A stretch of DNA of 16,715 bases. Source: Clostridiales bacterium UBA7011. Lineage in GTDB: Bacteria; Bacillota; Clostridia; Oscillospirales; Butyricicoccaceae. Of the stretch, positions 7,102-14,466 are shown in pieces. The DNA lies in NCBI GenBank assembly GCA_002449635.1, contig DJXF01000026.1:1040-17754 (forward strand), in the 5' to 3' direction. The notes under the pieces were generated by a model. It searched no databases, was not told the DNA's origin, and worked only from the letters and a program-made list of their open reading frames with translations. Positions within the stretch are counted from its first letter, which is position 1; every line of letters starts with the position of its first letter. Both the position numbers and the translations under genes were made by a program.

Positions 7102-8616
7102 TTAATCCATCAGGCACTGACCATCCATCTCAGCCGGCTGCGGCAGGCCGAGAACCTTGAGCATCGTCGGCGCAATATCCGCCAGACGGCCCTCGTGCAG
7201 TGTGCACGGATAGCCGATGACGCAGAACGGAACCGGATTGCACGAATGCGCGGTGAACGGCGAGACACCGTCCTCCTCCAGCATCTGATCCGCATTGCCG
7301 TGATCTGCCGTAATCATGGCCACACCGCCCATCTCCTGAATGGCAGCTACGGTCCTGCCCACACAGGCGTCAACCGCTTCCACCGCCTTGACCGCTGCGT
7401 CAAATACGCCGGTGTGACCGACCATGTCGCAGTTGGCGTAGTTCAGGATGATGACGTCAAACTTGCCGCTCTTGATCTCCTCAACGACCTTGTCGCACAC
7501 GAGATAGGCGCTCATTTCCGGCTGGAGGTCGTAGGTCGCAACCTTCGGAGAGGCGATCAAATCGCGGTCCTCATTTTTGTACGGTGCTTCGACGCCGCCG
7601 TTAAAGAAGAACGTGACATGGGCATACTTCTCCGTCTCCGCAATGCGCAGCTGAGTCAGACCGTTTTCCGCGATATATTCGCCAAAGGTATTGGCGAGCG
7701 ACTGCGGCTTGAATGCGATGTTGACATTCGGCATGGTCGCATCGTACTGCGTCATGCAGACGTAGTAAACCGGGAAGCAGCCGTTGCGGCGTTCAAAGCC
7801 GGTGAAGTCGGGATCGACAAACGTACGGGTGATTTCACGCGCGCGGTCGGGACGGAAGTTTGCAAAGATAATCGAATCGTTTGCCTTGATCTCCGCGCCC
7901 TTTGTGACGACAACCGGAACGACAAACTCGTCGGTGACATCGGCGTCATAGGAAGCCTGCATCGCCGCGACCGGATCGGGATTGTAGACACCCTCGCCGT
8001 AAACCATCGCCTCATAGGCCTTGACCAGGCGCTCAAAGCGGTTGTCACGGTCCATCGCATAATAACGGCCCTCAATGGTTGCGATCTGTCCGACGCCGAT
8101 TTCCTCCAGCTTCGCCTGAAGCTGACGGATATAGTCGATGCCCGAGGTCGGCGGCACATCGCGTCCGTCCATAAAGCAGTGCAGGAACACCTTGGTCAGT
8201 CCGCTGCGCTTGGCAAGCTCGACAAGGCCGAAGATGTGCTCGATGTGCGAATGCACGCCGCCATCGCTCATCAAGCCGTAAATATGCAGCGCGCTGTCGT
8301 TCTTTTTGCAATTTTCCACCGCACCGAGGAATGCCTCGTTCTCAAAGAACGTGCCCTCCTTGATCGCCTTGGAAATGCGGGTCAGTTCCTGATAGACGAC
8401 ACGGCCGGCACCGATATTGGTGTGTCCGACCTCACTGTTGCCCATCTGTCCGTCAGGCAGACCGACATCCAGTCCGGAGGCGCCCAGCTGTGTGGTCGGA
8501 TTCTCCGCAAACAAGCGGGTCAGATTGGGGTGCTTTGCAGTATGGATTGCATTGCCCATATCGCTGTCACGCAGGCCAAAGCCATCCATGATAATTAGTA
8601 TTAACGGTTTTTTCAT
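7102..8616 (-). CDS. gpmI: 2,3-bisphosphoglycerate-independent phosphoglycerate mutase
   Basis: This enzyme interconverts 3- and 2-phosphoglycerate without the bisphosphoglycerate cofactor, through a phosphoserine and two metal ions (usually manganese). The 504-residue length fits the family. The metal ligand Asp11 sits in LIIMDGFG, and the nucleophile Ser61 sits in GQMGNSEVGHTNIGAGR. The inserted transferase domain includes GLMSDGGVHSH and MDGRDVPP, and the second metal site lies in NYANCDMVGHTG and TADHGNAD near the C-terminus. I chose the ATG at 8616 (MKKPLILIIMDG); the GAGGT ribosome site lies just before it and would overlap an ATG four codons upstream. It lies between tpiA and eno in the glycolytic cluster. 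Activity of this manganese-dependent class is known to be sensitive to pH in spore formers. Confidence 0.97.
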   Translation of the reverse strand: MKKPLILIIMDGFGLRDSDMGNAIHTAKHPNLTRLFAENPTTQLGASGLDVGLPDGQMGNSEVGHTNIGAGRVVYQELTRISKAIKEGTFFENEAFLGAVENCKKNDSALHIYGLMSDGGVHSHIEHIFGLVELAKRSGLTKVFLHCFMDGRDVPPTSGIDYIRQLQAKLEEIGVGQIATIEGRYYAMDRDNRFERLVKAYEAMVYGEGVYNPDPVAAMQASYDADVTDEFVVPVVVTKGAEIKANDSIIFANFRPDRAREITRTFVDPDFTGFERRNGCFPVYYVCMTQYDATMPNVNIAFKPQSLANTFGEYIAENGLTQLRIAETEKYAHVTFFFNGGVEAPYKNEDRDLIASPKVATYDLQPEMSAYLVCDKVVEEIKSGKFDVIILNYANCDMVGHTGVFDAAVKAVEAVDACVGRTVAAIQEMGGVAMITADHGNADQMLEEDGVSPFTAHSCNPVPFCVIGYPCTLHEGRLADIAPTMLKVLGLPQPAEMDGQCLMD

Positions 8617-8640
8617 AGGTAACCTCATTTCTTAAACTTT

Positions 8641-8723
8641 CGGCGCAGAACCGGAAGGGAGCAGGAAACGCGCCGGGAAAGACGTATCGGCGGACCGCTC
8701 ACAGTTTGAAGCAGCCCGCCGAT
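8641..8723 (-). other. Two tandem hairpins in the tpiA-gpmI gap
   Basis: ATCGGCGG (8686-8693) pairs with CCGCCGAT (8716-8723), and CGGCGC (8641-8646) pairs with GCGCCG (8670-8675). Neither is followed by a T-tract on the minus strand, so these look like RNA stability or processing elements inside the operon mRNA rather than terminators. Confidence 0.45.
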
Positions 8724-8740
8724 GAAATGTGCTTGTTGAA

Positions 8741-9511
8741 TTACTGGTTTGCTGCCTCGATGATTGCGAAGAAATCGTTCGGCTTCAGGGAAGCGCCGCC
8801 AATCAGGCCGCCGTCTACATCCGGCTTGGACAGCAGCTCAGCTGCATTCTTGGCATTCATAGAACCGCCGTACTGAATGGTGATCGCACGAGCTGCGCGT
8901 GCACCATACAGCTCTCTCAGGCAGTCACGGATTGCGGAGCAAACCTCATTTGCCTGATCTGCGGTAGCGGTCTTGCCGGTGCCGATTGCCCAGATCGGCT
9001 CGTAAGCGATGACAACCTTCTTGATGTCGTCAACGGATACGCCCTGAACAGCGCACTTGACCTGCTTGCGTACGATCTCGGACCAGACGTCCTGCTCGCG
9101 CTCATCCAGCGACTCGCCGACACAAACGATCGGACGGAAGCCGTTCTCCAGCGCAACCTTGACCTTCTTGTTTACGGTCTCGTCGGTCTCTGCAAAGTAC
9201 TGACGGCGCTCGGAATGGCCGATGATGACGTACTTTACGCCGCATTCCTTCAGCATGTCAGCGGAAACCTCGCCGGTGTATGCGCCCTTCGGCTCAAAGT
9301 GCATGTTCTCTGCGCCGATTGCAATCTTGGAGCCCTTTGCAGCCTTGACAGCGGTGGTGATGTCAACGAACGGTACGCACAGTACCATTTCGCACCACTT
9401 TACCTTGCTGACCAGCGGCTTGAGTTCCTCGATCAGAGCCTTTGCCTGGCTCGGTGTCATGTTCATCTTCCAGTTGCCGGCGATGATAGTCTTGCGATAT
9501 CTGCGATTCAT
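8741..9511 (-). CDS. tpiA: Triosephosphate isomerase
   Basis: The enzyme interconverts dihydroxyacetone phosphate and glyceraldehyde 3-phosphate. The 256-residue TIM barrel has all expected residues: Asn13 and Lys15 in AGNWKMN, catalytic His99 in IIGHSERR, and catalytic Glu171 in AYEPIWAIGTGKTAT, which also carries the flexible loop 6. QYGGSMN and the phosphate-binding GGLIGGASL are also present. The ATG lies 9 bases after AGGAAGGGG. It is the second gene of the glycolytic cluster, 100 bases after pgk, with a GC hairpin in the gap. No oddity is seen. Confidence 0.97.
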   Translation of the reverse strand: MNRRYRKTIIAGNWKMNMTPSQAKALIEELKPLVSKVKWCEMVLCVPFVDITTAVKAAKGSKIAIGAENMHFEPKGAYTGEVSADMLKECGVKYVIIGHSERRQYFAETDETVNKKVKVALENGFRPIVCVGESLDEREQDVWSEIVRKQVKCAVQGVSVDDIKKVVIAYEPIWAIGTGKTATADQANEVCSAIRDCLRELYGARAARAITIQYGGSMNAKNAAELLSKPDVDGGLIGGASLKPNDFFAIIEAANQ

Positions 9512-9569
9512 ATTGGTTTTCCCCTTCCTAGAAAAATCCTTGTTTTATCGGCATAAACTGCCCAACTGT

Positions 9570-9602
9570 CTTATATCTCAGCGCCCAACGGGCGAACTGA
9601 AC
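9570..9602 (-). other. Hairpin in the pgk-tpiA gap
   Basis: On the minus strand CGCCC-GTT-GGGCG forms a short tight stem, extended across a two-base bulge by TCAG/CTGA. It follows the pgk stop and has no T-tract, so it is more likely a stabilising or processing structure than a terminator. Confidence 0.4.
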
Positions 9603-9611
9603 AAAATGGAA

Positions 9612-10817
9612 TTACTTGTCCTGCAGGCAGGCGATGCCCGGAAGCACCTTGCCCTCCATGAACTCGAGCGAAGCGCCGCCGCCCGTGGAGATGTGGGTCA
9701 TCTTGTCTGCATAGCCCAGCTGCTGAACTGCTGCGGCAGAGTCGCCGCCGCCGATGATGGTAATCGCATCGGTCTTGCTCAGTGCCTCGGCAACCGCCTT
9801 GGTGCCAACTGCAAACTTCTCGAACTCAAATACGCCCATCGGACCGTTCCAGATGACGGTACCGGCATCTGCAACCGCATTGCAGTACAGCTCAACCGTC
9901 TTCGGACCAATGTCCAGACCCTGCCAGCCGTCCGGAATCTCACCCGACAGGACAACCTTGCTTTCGGCATCCGGTGCGAAAGCATTGGCAATGACGGTGT
10001 CAACCGGCAGAAGCAGCTTGACGCCCTTTTCCTTTGCCTTTTCGATCATTTCCAGTGCGTAGGACTTCCAGTCCTCCTCCAGCAGGGAGTCGCCGACCTT
10101 GCCGCCCTGTGCAGCCGCAAAGGTATATGCCATGCCGCCGCCGATAATGATCGTGTCGGCAATTTCCAGCAGATTGTTGATGACGCCGATCTTGGACGAA
10201 ACCTTGGAGCCGCCCAGAATGGCAACCAGCGGGCGCTTCGGAGCCGCCAGTGCGCCGCCGATGACATCCAGCTCCTTCTGAATCAGGAAACCGGAGACTG
10301 CCGGCAGATAAGCCGAAACGCCTTCGGTGGACGCATGTGCACGGTGTACGGTGCCGAATGCATCGGATACATAAATGCCGCCTTCGCCTGCCAGGTCAGC
10401 CAGTGCCTTTGCAAAGGCCGGATCATTCTTGGTCTCACCGTTGTCATAGCGCAGGTTCTCGAGCAGCAGCAGCTGACCCGGCTGCAGTGCAGCGGCCTTT
10501 GCCTTGGCATCGTCACCCACGATATCCTTTGCAAGAATGACTTCCTTGCCCAGCAGCTCGCTCAGGCGCGCTGCGACAGGAGCCATGGAAAGCTCCGGCT
10601 TCCACTCGCCCTTCGGCTTGCCCATATGCGAGCAGGCGATGACAGCTGCGCCGTTCTCCAGCAGATACTGGATGGTCGGCAGGGCTGCGCGGATGCGCTT
10701 GTCATCGGTGATGACACCGCTGCCGTCCTTTGCCATCGGGACGTTGAAGTCGCAGCGAAGCAGAACCTTTTTTCCTTTCACGTCAATATCCTTGACGCTC
10801 TTTTTATTGTACTGCAT
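9612..10817 (-). CDS. pgk: Phosphoglycerate kinase
   Basis: The kinase transfers a phosphate from 1,3-bisphosphoglycerate to ADP, the first ATP-yielding step of glycolysis. The 401-residue protein has both lobes. The N-lobe carries RCDFNVP (Arg21, Asp23, Asn25), SHMGKPKG, the LLLENLRYDNGE segment and DAFGTVHRAHAS. The C-lobe carries ILGGSKVSSKIGVI, IGGGMAYTF, VIWNGPMGVFE and the nucleotide loop IIGGGDSAAA, ending in ISTGGGASLEF. The ATG at 10817 follows AAGGAG by 8 bases; an in-frame GTG three codons earlier is too close to that site. It is first in the cluster behind its own promoter. No gap gene lies upstream, where degV ends instead. Confidence 0.97.
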   Translation of the reverse strand: MQYNKKSVKDIDVKGKKVLLRCDFNVPMAKDGSGVITDDKRIRAALPTIQYLLENGAAVIACSHMGKPKGEWKPELSMAPVAARLSELLGKEVILAKDIVGDDAKAKAAALQPGQLLLLENLRYDNGETKNDPAFAKALADLAGEGGIYVSDAFGTVHRAHASTEGVSAYLPAVSGFLIQKELDVIGGALAAPKRPLVAILGGSKVSSKIGVINNLLEIADTIIIGGGMAYTFAAAQGGKVGDSLLEEDWKSYALEMIEKAKEKGVKLLLPVDTVIANAFAPDAESKVVLSGEIPDGWQGLDIGPKTVELYCNAVADAGTVIWNGPMGVFEFEKFAVGTKAVAEALSKTDAITIIGGGDSAAAVQQLGYADKMTHISTGGGASLEFMEGKVLPGIACLQDK

Positions 10818-10894
10818 TTTTAACACTCCTTTATCTGTAGAATCGCATTTTGTCTTTCATAGAAAGCGGAAAATCATTGCTTTTCCATTGAAAA

Positions 10895-10923
10895 ATTATA
10901 CAGTCTCGCGGCGTAGTTTGCAA
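10895..10923 (-). promoter_or_regulatory. Promoter of the pgk-tpiA-gpmI-eno cluster
   Basis: The minus strand has TTGCAA (10918-10923), a 17-base spacer and a perfect TATAAT (10895-10900). Transcription would start near 10888 and give a 70-base leader, which contains a GGAAAA/TTTTCC stem. I see no operator of the CggR type. Confidence 0.65.
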
Positions 10924-10935
10924 GATACTTTTGTC

Positions 10936-10963
10936 AAAAAACACCCAAAGCAGTGAATTTTTT
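10936..10963 (-). terminator. Possible terminator after degV
   Basis: On the minus strand an A6 tract, CACT, a 6-base loop, GGTG and a T6 tract can fold into a hairpin with a two-base bulge, starting 17 bases after the degV stop. The GC stem is only 4 base pairs, so termination may be leaky into pgk. Confidence 0.4.
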
Positions 10964-10979
10964 CGTCAATATAGTGAAA

Positions 10980-11852
10980 TTATTCGTGCGGTGCGCCGCG
11001 GAATATGACACCCAGCGCCTGCGGTCCGGTATTGGTCGTGACCATAACGCCGAGCGGGCAGCGCTCCACACCGGCGAAGCCTGCGGCGAGCAGTTCCTTT
11101 TCCAGCTTGGCAATCTGCTCCTCCGGCACGGCGGCATAGGCGACATAGGCGCGCTGATGTTCGCGGTCAACCGCGTCCCGCACCGCCAGATCGACCAGCT
11201 TGCGTACCACAGCCTTGTCTCCGCGCACCTTGCCGACGACATCCACTGCGCCGTCGAAGACAACCGCGACCGGCCGCAGGCCAAGTGCCTCGCCGACAAA
11301 GGCCGCACCGCCGGAAACACGTCCGCTCTTGCGCAGCAGGCGCAGGCTGTAAATGCCGACATATGCCTTCATGCCCTTGACGCGGCTGCGCATCTCCGCC
11401 ACAATTTCGCGGAACGACTTGCCCTCCGCGCGCATTTTTGCGCCCAGAACCGCCACACTGCCGTAGGTATAGGAATAGCAGCGGGAGTCGATCAGCTCGA
11501 TGACCATATCCCGCCCGTGCTCCTCGTAAAACATATCCCGCACGATGTTTGCGGTCTGAAACGTGCCCGAGCCCTCGCCGTTGATCAGAATGCCGACGCA
11601 GTGGGTGCAGCCGGTATTCTTCGCCCGCAGAAACTGCTCCATGAAGGATTCTATACTGACCTGTGCGGTCTGCGGAAAATCCTGACTTTTCATCAAAATA
11701 TCCCAGTACTTTTCCGGCGTGATGTCATAGTATTCGCGCATGGTTCTGCCGTCGACGGTCACGCGCAGCGGAACAACATCAATGTTCCACTTTTCCGCCA
11801 GCTCGTGCGTGATATCCGAGGCGGAATCGGTAAAAATACAAATTTTCTCCAT
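10980..11852 (-). CDS. DegV family (FakB-like) fatty-acid-binding protein
   Basis: The 290-residue protein has the DegV fold marks: IFTDSASDI at the N-terminus, TAQVSIESF in the position of the usual TSQPS motif, INGEGSGTFQTA, IDSRCYSYTYG, and LLRKSGRVSGGAAFVGEALGLRPV. Family members bind a long-chain fatty acid and can present it to the kinase FakA for phosphorylation in the cytoplasm. The C-terminal motif, often THxGPG, reads TTNTGPQALG here, with Asn and Gln at the usual His and Gly positions, so head-group contacts may differ. No fakA gene is visible in the window. The ATG follows AGAGGT, only 14 bases after the trmL stop, so the two genes are almost surely one transcript. Confidence 0.88.
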   Translation of the reverse strand: MEKICIFTDSASDITHELAEKWNIDVVPLRVTVDGRTMREYYDITPEKYWDILMKSQDFPQTAQVSIESFMEQFLRAKNTGCTHCVGILINGEGSGTFQTANIVRDMFYEEHGRDMVIELIDSRCYSYTYGSVAVLGAKMRAEGKSFREIVAEMRSRVKGMKAYVGIYSLRLLRKSGRVSGGAAFVGEALGLRPVAVVFDGAVDVVGKVRGDKAVVRKLVDLAVRDAVDREHQRAYVAYAAVPEEQIAKLEKELLAAGFAGVERCPLGVMVTTNTGPQALGVIFRGAPHE

Positions 11853-11866
11853 AAAATAATACCTCT

Positions 11867-12352
11867 TTACAATTCCGGGAACGGTCCTGCGTCCACCAGA
11901 CCGGAGAAGTCGTTCTGACGCAGCGCCTCATAGACCAGAACCGCCGCGCTGTTGGACAGATTCAGACAGCGCGCACCTGCCCGCATCGGAATGCGGACGC
12001 ATCGTTCCGGATGCGCCGCAAGCATTTCCTCCGGCAGACCCTTTGTCTCTTTTCCGAACAGGAGATAGGCATCTGGGGGATAGGTCACATCGGTATGCCG
12101 CTGCTTTCCCTTGCTGGTTGCGTAAAAGAACGTGCCCTGCGGATTGCGCTCCCAGAATTCATCCAGGGAATCGTAATACCGCACATCGAGCATATGCCAG
12201 TAATCCAGACCCGCACGCTTGAGCTGCCGGTCATTGATTTCAAACCCGAGCGGTCCGACCAGATGCAGCACGCAGCCTGTGACTGCACAGGTGCGGGCAA
12301 TATTTCCGGTATTTTGCGGAATTTCCGGCTCAACCAACACAATCCCAAGCAT
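11867..12352 (-). CDS. trmL: tRNA (cytidine/uridine(34)-2'-O)-methyltransferase, SpoU family
   Basis: TrmL methylates the 2'-O of the wobble nucleotide of certain leucine tRNAs using S-adenosylmethionine. The 161-residue length is that of the minimal SPOUT fold. Motif 1 is EPEIPQNTGNIARTCA, motif 2 is LLFGKETKGLP, and motif 3, which forms the trefoil knot, is IPMRAGARCLNLSNSAAV with VYEALRQ following. The ATG at 12352 opens MLGIVLVEPEIPQNTG and follows AAGGAG by 8 bases; a longer frame upstream would cross this ribosome site. It is the first gene behind a good promoter and is followed closely by degV. Confidence 0.92.
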   Translation of the reverse strand: MLGIVLVEPEIPQNTGNIARTCAVTGCVLHLVGPLGFEINDRQLKRAGLDYWHMLDVRYYDSLDEFWERNPQGTFFYATSKGKQRHTDVTYPPDAYLLFGKETKGLPEEMLAAHPERCVRIPMRAGARCLNLSNSAAVLVYEALRQNDFSGLVDAGPFPEL

Positions 12353-12370
12353 ATCCCATTCTCCTTTTTT

Positions 12371-12432
12371 CTCTGCCGCTTCCGGCACATACGCTGAAAG
12401 CCGAACCGTACACGCAGAGGCGATATCGGCTT
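12371..12432 (-). promoter_or_regulatory. Structured leader of trmL with interleaved stems
   Basis: In the predicted trmL leader AAGCCGA (12432-12426) can pair with TCGGCTT (12404-12398), while CTCTGC in its loop (12419-12414) can pair with GCAGAG (12376-12371) just before the A-rich ribosome site. The stems interleave, so they would form a pseudoknot or two alternative folds. No known riboswitch is recognised. Confidence 0.35.
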
Positions 12433-12441
12433 CCCAATAAT

Positions 12442-12470
12442 AATATATGATATTTCTACCGCTATTTCAA
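12442..12470 (-). promoter_or_regulatory. Sigma-A promoter of trmL-degV
   Basis: The minus strand has TTGAAA (12465-12470), a 17-base spacer and TATATT (12442-12447), each a 5 of 6 match. It lies between the ribF terminator and trmL. Confidence 0.7.
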
Positions 12471-12544
12471 GCGGCTTTTGCGCGAAAATCCGAAAAATAT
12501 GCGAATTTTTCCTCCATTTTTGCGTTTTTTTATCACTTGCACGC

Positions 12545-12574
12545 AAAAGCCCTGCAGACAGATGTCGGCAGGGC
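12545..12574 (-). terminator. Terminator after ribF
   Basis: On the minus strand GCCCTGC pairs with GCAGGGC, with an inner GACA/TGTC stem, followed by TTTT. It starts 23 bases after the ribF stop and closes the rbfA-nrnA-truB-ribF group. Confidence 0.72.
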
Positions 12575-12596
12575 GCACATTGCGATACTATTTTTA

Positions 12597-13508
12597 TCAC
12601 ATTTTGTTTTTTTCAAACCAGTCCTTCGCCTGCGCGATATCCGCGGCAATCGCAGTCTTGAGCACCTCGCTGTCGGCAAAGCGCTGCTCCGGTCTCAGAA
12701 AATGCAGCAGCTCAACCCGAATGTATTTGCCGTACAGATCGCCGTCAAAGCCGAGGATATGCGGCTCAATGCACGCCGCGTCTCCCGAACCGAACGTCGG
12801 ATGCACGCCGATGTTGGTCACGGCAGCGTGCGGCGTGCCGTCCACAATCACACGCGAGACATATACGCCGAACGGCGGCTCCTGCATCTCACGCGGCAGG
12901 GCGAGATTCACGGTGCGGTAGCCGAGCGTGCGCCCGACGCGCCGCCCGTGCAGCACAACGCCTGCAATGGTATACGGATGCCCCAGGAACTCCGCCGCGC
13001 GCTCCATATTGCCTGCGGCAATCTGCTGCCGGATATAGGTGGAGCTGACGACGATGCCGTCAATCTTTACGCTCTCTACGATGTCACAGCCGATGCCCAG
13101 CCGCGCACATTCCTCCTGCAGCCGCTCGGGGGTTCCCTGTCCGCGATAGCCAAACCGGTTGTTTTCCCCGGTGATAACCCAGCAGGCGTGAAACTGACCT
13201 GCCAGAACTTCATCAATAAAGTCGCGCCATTCCATGTTGCGCAGCTCGTCATTGAAACGGGCAAAAATGACCTCATCTACGCCGCCCAGCTCGCGAATTT
13301 CGTCTCTGCGCCGCGCCTCCGAGGTGATAAGCGGCACCGGATTGCCGGTAATCACCGTGTCGGGATGGGTGTCAAATGTAAATACAGATGAAATGGCACC
13401 GGTCTCGCCGGCCCGCTGTACCGCCCGCTGCATCAGCGCCTGATGTCCGCGATGCACACCGTCAAAATATCCCAGCGCAATGGCGCGTTTTGCGTCTTTC
13501 TCTATCAT
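12597..13508 (-). CDS. ribF: Bifunctional riboflavin kinase / FAD synthetase
   Basis: RibF makes FMN from riboflavin and then FAD, each with ATP. The 303-residue length fits. The N-terminal nucleotidyltransferase part shows ALGYFDGVHRGH (12-22), TFDTHP, the TGENNRFGYRGQG segment and VSSTYIRQQI. The C-terminal kinase part shows GRTLGYRTVNLALP, FGVYVSRV, NIGVHPTFG, and EPHILGFDGDLYGKYIRVE with the likely catalytic Glu, then FLRPEQRF. The kinase motif usually reads GFPTANL; here it is GYRTVNL, but the Thr and Asn are kept. I chose the ATG at 13508, with AAGAGGAT about 10 bases upstream. An earlier ATG at 13562 lacks a ribosome site and overlaps truB. The gap from truB is 34 bases. Confidence 0.95.
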   Translation of the reverse strand: MIEKDAKRAIALGYFDGVHRGHQALMQRAVQRAGETGAISSVFTFDTHPDTVITGNPVPLITSEARRRDEIRELGGVDEVIFARFNDELRNMEWRDFIDEVLAGQFHACWVITGENNRFGYRGQGTPERLQEECARLGIGCDIVESVKIDGIVVSSTYIRQQIAAGNMERAAEFLGHPYTIAGVVLHGRRVGRTLGYRTVNLALPREMQEPPFGVYVSRVIVDGTPHAAVTNIGVHPTFGSGDAACIEPHILGFDGDLYGKYIRVELLHFLRPEQRFADSEVLKTAIAADIAQAKDWFEKNKM

Positions 13509-13542
13509 GATTGGTCGATCCTCTTCCCCCCGGTTTGAACAC

Positions 13543-14466
13543 TCACCGGAATCTTTTTTCATAAAACAGCGCAAGCCCGCCGCGTTTCAGTCTGTCCACC
13601 CGTCCGAGCATCCAGAACGTATCGTTGTGATAGACACGGCACAGCGCGCCCGCCTGCATCGGCATATCCGTCACATGCTCCGGCGCAATGAAGGCACCGT
13701 TTTGCGCGCGCTCCAGCCCGTAATCGTCGATAAACACCGCCGGATACGCGGCGAACAGGCTGTCTGTCGGCAGCAAAAGCTGTTTTACCGTATCTGTCTG
13801 CGCAGCCCGCTCGATGTCCTCCAGTCCGTATGCCCGTTCCAGCGTGTACCGCCCCGATTTGGTGCGCCGCAGCGCAGTCATGACCGCATATGTGCCCAGC
13901 CGTTCGCCGAGATCGTGTATCAGCGTGCGCACATAGGTTCCCTTGGAGCACAGCACGCGCAGCGTGCCGCACTGCTCCTGCCCGTCAAACGCAAGCAGCT
14001 CCGCCTCGTGCACGGTGATCGGACGCGGGGTGCGTTCCACCTCCACGCCGCGCCGCGCGAGATCGTACAGCCTCTGTCCGTTGACCTTCACTGCCGAATA
14101 CATCGGCGGCAGCTGCAGCTGCTGGCCGTGCATGTGTTCCACGGCGGCGCGGACCTCGCTTTCCTGCGCTGTGCGCGGCGAACGGGCGATTTCTGTCCCT
14201 GTGCTGTCCTGCGTATCGGTTGCATATCCGAGCGCGAATGCCGCGATATATTCCTTCGCCTGGGCCGCCGCCATGTCGGCCGCCCGTGTCGCACCGCCGA
14301 CAAAGACGGGCAGAACGCCGGTCGCCATCGGATCAAGCGTGCCGCCGTGCCCGATGCGGCGTTCCTGCAGAATGCCGCGCAGCTTTGCCACCACATCAAA
14401 TGACGTAAAGCCCGCGGGCTTGTCCACAATCAACACGCCGTTATAGCGCGATTCACGCCGTTTCAC
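13543..14466 (-). CDS. truB: tRNA pseudouridine(55) synthase
   Basis: TruB converts uridine 55 in the T-loop of tRNAs to pseudouridine. The 307-residue protein has YNGVLIVDKPAGFTSFDVV at the N-terminus and the catalytic motif GHGGTLDPMATGVLPV with Asp45 as nucleophile. It also has KEYIA, the PPMYSAVKVNGQRLYDLAR loop, CSKGTYVRTLIHDLGE, and a C-terminal PUA-like region. The only sensible start is GTG at 14466, 14 bases inside nrnA, with AGAGGG about 10 bases upstream; a longer open frame on the N-terminal side encodes no family-like sequence. The overlap suggests translation coupled to nrnA. Confidence 0.95.
   Translation of the reverse strand: MKRRESRYNGVLIVDKPAGFTSFDVVAKLRGILQERRIGHGGTLDPMATGVLPVFVGGATRAADMAAAQAKEYIAAFALGYATDTQDSTGTEIARSPRTAQESEVRAAVEHMHGQQLQLPPMYSAVKVNGQRLYDLARRGVEVERTPRPITVHEAELLAFDGQEQCGTLRVLCSKGTYVRTLIHDLGERLGTYAVMTALRRTKSGRYTLERAYGLEDIERAAQTDTVKQLLLPTDSLFAAYPAVFIDDYGLERAQNGAFIAPEHVTDMPMQAGALCRVYHNDTFWMLGRVDRLKRGGLALFYEKRFR

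Noticed and set aside
7195..8598. A 467-codon plus-strand open frame over gpmI
   Set aside because: Same reason: shadow of gpmI, no recognisable domain and no convincing promoter.
9222..10823. A 533-codon open frame on the plus strand across tpiA and pgk
   Set aside because: It is fully antisense to two clearly recognisable glycolytic genes. It has no protein-like motif that I recognise; biased codon use of the true genes leaves the opposite strand open.
13509..13574. Longer N-terminus for ribF starting at 13562 or 13574
   Set aside because: No ribosome site before these codons, they overlap truB, and the extra residues do not resemble RibF.
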